A stretch of 64,000 bases of DNA, taken from the NCBI GenBank assembly GCA_019188255.1, contig JAETXT010000009.1, positions 2,914,001-2,978,000 on the forward strand. The letters are read 5' to 3'. The position numbers and the translations under genes are program-made. This document shows, piece after piece, positions 60,904-64,000 of this stretch; the first letter of the stretch is position 1; every line of letters starts with the position of its first letter. The DNA is from Verticillium longisporum (lineage: Eukaryota > Ascomycota > Sordariomycetes > Glomerellales > Plectosphaerellaceae). Below the pieces are notes generated by a model that did no database searches, was not told the origin of the DNA, and saw only the letters and a program-made list of their open reading frames with translations.

Positions 60904-63735
60904 ATGGAATACGGCCACAGGGGCAGTATTTAAGGATGATGAAGGGAGGGGGAAATAAGGAGGTTGCGCAAAAAAACCTGCATCGGAGTTCGAGGCCTTG
61001 CTTTGGTTGAGAGGTTTTCTTACCCAGTCATTCACACGTTGTACTCTAGAGATACGAAGGTCGTCTCCCGTCCTGAGCAGATAGGAGGAGGCGGCGGCAG
61101 ACTGAGTCGGCATCTTTGCAAGATGTTGGATTCATGGCCGTAAGGTAATGATCTTGAACGTTTCTCTGAGACTAGCCATTTTTGCCTGCTCTGGTTCGAC
61201 CGATGCCTGTCTGTGCCTCGTTATGATTGTGGCGAGGCCCACGTCGAGGGCATGCCTGGCGAAGTGCCAGGTCATCTTGTCAGTGGCCTAACGCGGTGAT
61301 GAAAGCGAGGCCAGGTTCAGCGGCGTCACGGAATGTTTGCTAGAACTATGGTAGCTAGGTGAACTGCTGCCGCTGTTGTCATAGAAGAGCAATGTCTCCC
61401 AAACACGCCAAACCCACAGCTGGGCCACAGGCAGCCTCTCGATCTCAGCCACGCTACCAATGCTTTGGGTAAGAGCGAGCAGGGCGCGCGAAAGAGCATG
61501 TGTCAATACAGCTATATGTCCCAAGTGCCGGACCGAGACGCCCCCCATGAGTCCATGACCACCACGCAAGCTTTGGGCCTCTACAAAGCAGTGGTCTTTC
61601 TGGGGCTAAGCTAGCAGGCCCGGGTGCACGGGCGGGTGTGTTTCTGCTTCAAAGAACCAGTTCCCTTTTCCGGAGGTCAGGGCGATTGCTTTGTAGAGGA
61701 GGGCGAAGTGCGCCGGTCTGGGCTAGCCGCGGGGCGAGAGAGAGAATTGGAGCCATCCGGACGATACCTTACTTGGGACTGCCTGGGACCGCGTACTGTT
61801 AGGTAGAGCTCGGCTAACCGTGCACATGTCTTGCACAGAACTTGCGCCAGGTGCGGTATCGCTTGAGGGACTGGGACGCGAGACTTGTGGTGAGAAAGGG
61901 GACTAGGGCTCAACGGGGCGGTTGTCATCGCATGTGGTGTTGGTCGACCTCGCGACCTCGCGAGCGAACAAAGGGGGTGTGGGTGGTGGTAGTAGTGGCG
62001 GTGGGCCGAGGTGGGCGGGCGGGAAGACGTCTACAATGGCAAGCGGCAAGCGGCAAGGGAGATAACAGGAGCGTTTCATGTCACGAACGAAGCAGGCTGC
62101 GTTAGCAAACTACGTCAGTGAGGTTACGATGATGGAGGAGCATGCGTCCGTCACGATGTATGCCGGATTGCCGGGCGTGGAAAGCGGGTGATCAACCGCA
62201 AATCATCAGACACAACAGGAACTCGAGGTCCGGGCAGGGAGGAGGCCATTGCTTGGGTTGTCGGTCCGGGTCATAGAATTGTCGGAGATAGCTGGGTGGT
62301 TGTTGGGCATCTTGGCCTGCTTGGCTTTGGTCCATAACACAATGGGGTGTTAGGCCCTCGTCTGAGAGTCAGAACTCTCTGTGCTCTTTTTTCAAGTTGT
62401 CCAGCGGCCGTTTGTCTTTGTTGGTCTGGGTGGATGAAGGGGTGGGCAACCTGTAGGTAGGTAGGCACTGAGAAAAAAAGAAGTCGTGTTCTGCGGCTGC
62501 GATCGGAAATGAACTGATGGTACCGTGACAGTCACCAGAGAGAGTGGTAGGCTACTCGTGCTGGCGGCCAGCGTCGCTGTTTGGTCTCTGGAGCCCATTG
62601 CTGTCGTGGATTCGCTCGTATCGCAGTGTTGCTTGCTGTTTGTTCATATTTTAGGTTCTGTGGCAAGGCGATGGGACCAGTCAAAACCACATGGTGAGTG
62701 GGATAGCAAGTGGCGGTCATTGATGCCAGGAGGATAGAGTAGAGGAGGATAGACAAAGAGAACAAAGAAGGAATCGAGAAGACACAAAAAGACGACGACG
62801 CAAAGGGAGGTAGCAATGGCTGGGTACCTAGGTAGGTAGGTAGGTACCTAGGTAGGTAGGTAGGTAGGGTCACGATGTACCAACATGCCTATAGTTCCTG
62901 CCTGTACTGCATTGCACCTGTCAGGTCCCCCTGCTCCTGCTGCTGGCTCCGGCGGCAGAGGCCGCTACTGCAGGAACCCTGGAGCCTTCTGCTGGGCCAC
63001 CTCATGGCGGCGCTAACCTCCCTGAAGTTACCTAAGCTAGCAGTTTTTCCCTATTGGTCATGCGTCCCGCCAGAAGAGGCAACACTCTCGGGCAACCACC
63101 CACCCGTTCGTTTTCCCTCCGACTAAACATCCACCAGACATCCGACGACCAAACAACCCAACGAATCCCTGCCCCCTCCAAGGGAAAGCCCCTGGAGCCA
63201 TGTTCTTCAACGTCCAGCAGCAGATCCGAGCCTGACTGCTAAGGAAACGGAACAGTCCAACTCGGACTAGCCCTGCATTACCCAACAGGGGTCTCAACCT
63301 CACCGACGGCCTGGCGCTCAGGTGGATGGAAAAAGATGGATGGATGCCTGTGGATGACTCGGCAGTCAGTCCTTCCCATGCAACACAGCACAACAGAGCA
63401 CAACATGGTCCGTCGTGTACCATGTACATCGTCTGGTCATTCGTTGAGTATACAGGCTGTCCGCGGGCTCGGCACAGTCACCGTCCCCCTGGAAGTAAAA
63501 AAAAAAAAACACCAGTCTTGATCTTGCCTCGATGTAGTTAAACCTATATTCGAGCGAATTGACGAAAGACGCACACCTACATGTACCTGTCCGGGGGCAT
63601 CGTAGGGTCAAAGAGCGACGTCGTATTCCCTGCCGCAGTTCGATGGACCAAGACGTTGCCATGGCTGTGGCGTTGCTTGTCTTGAAGCGCCAACCTGGCG
63701 CTATTCAGAAATCGCGGCCACGGGTTCCAACGACG
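60904..63735. other. Intergenic region, 2.8 kb
   Basis: 3' flank of eIF3a and upstream DNA of the secreted-protein gene at 63936. CCTA/TAGG blocks lie at 62451-62467 and 62820-62870, the second being the longest in the window. A 12-A run lies at about 63499-63510. No gene is recognised in any frame. Confidence 0.5.
62820..62870. repeat. Palindromic TAGG repeat array
   Basis: Two units of GTACCTAGGTAGG followed by tandem GTAG copies. CCTAGG and GGTACC centres make nested short palindromes. Confidence 0.85.
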
Positions 63736-63738
63736 CCT

Positions 63739-63747
63739 GGTATATAG
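63739..63747 (+). promoter_or_regulatory. TATA box of the terminal secreted-protein gene
   Basis: GGTATATAG about 195 bp upstream of the ATG at 63936, followed by a CT-rich initiation region (63775-63810). It is a textbook-like fungal promoter for a regulated, highly expressed gene. Confidence 0.55.
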
Positions 63748-63935
63748 CCTCCAGGGGTTGGCCGCCTCCAGCTGCCGTCTTGTTCCCCTCTCTCCTCATC
63801 CATCATCACGCTTCTTGAGTTTCTTGGGGCAGCCTGTCCAGAGACCAGACATTGGTGCTTCAAGCTTGTTTGCTTCTCTGGAGAAGACCCTTTTTGTTTC
63901 TCTCGCAGTCACTCGTTTCCACCTACGCTACTGTC

Positions 63936-64000
63936 ATGGCTCCCGTCAAAGCCTGGGCTGCCTTTGCTGCCCTTTCCCTCGTTTCCACTGTCCAAGCCTG
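63936..64000 (+). CDS. N-terminus of a secreted protein, cut by the window edge
   Basis: The frame opens at TGTCATGGC and encodes MAPVKAWAAFAALSLVST followed by VQA before the window ends. A positive residue, a hydrophobic core and a small-residue cleavage site (VQA) form a classic signal peptide. The product cannot be named from 21 codons. The upstream TATA box and CT-rich tract support a real start. Confidence 0.65.
   Translation, partial: MAPVKAWAAFAALSLVSTVQA

Overview
The window is nuclear DNA of a filamentous ascomycete (Pezizomycotina, most likely a sordariomycete). The genes carry short introns (about 50-100 nt) with GT..AG ends and CTAAC/CTGAC-like branch sites, lie on both strands without operons, and are separated by long non-coding stretches. 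The gene set is typical of this group: an intradiol dioxygenase, a fungal Zn2Cys6 regulator, the fungal G-protein gamma subunit, an NTO1/BRPF-type PHD protein, eIF3a and PP1.

Layout. The left part (0.6-24.4 kb) is metabolic or accessory in character: an OPT-family oligopeptide transporter (+), an intradiol ring-cleavage dioxygenase (+), a convergent Zn2Cys6 transcription factor (-), a class III CoA-transferase (CaiB/BaiF) protein (+), the mitochondrial pyruvate dehydrogenase E3-binding protein PDX1 (-), an MFS transporter (+) and a small two-pass membrane protein (+). The middle holds dihydrofolate reductase (+), a compact 3'-flanking element that looks like an RNA polymerase III transcription unit, a predicted mitochondrial two-TM protein (+), and then about 9 kb with no gene I can support. 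The right part is housekeeping: a leucine-rich-repeat protein (+), an NTO1-like NuA3 histone acetyltransferase subunit (+), the PP1 catalytic subunit (+), a Rdx (SelW-type) thioredoxin-fold protein (-), the heterotrimeric G-protein gamma subunit (-), eIF3a (+), and the first 21 codons of a secreted protein cut by the right edge.

Most gene models were built by splicing exons by eye. All intron junctions given below restore the reading frame. In three genes (OPT transporter, CoA-transferase, NTO1) the conserved protein continues across single-base frame changes that no good intron explains. Several of these sit in C or G runs, so homopolymer sequencing errors are likelier than five independent disabling mutations.

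Most interesting points: a 682-nt intron placed exactly inside the zinc cluster of the transcription factor; an eIF3a start codon that stands alone as a 3-nt coding exon segment; a G-gamma gene assembled from two short exons; a putative Pol III unit with A box, B box, an 18-bp hairpin and a T6 terminator; a Rdx protein with a second C-x2-C at its extreme C-terminus; and recurrent CCTA/TAGG blocks confined to intergenic DNA.
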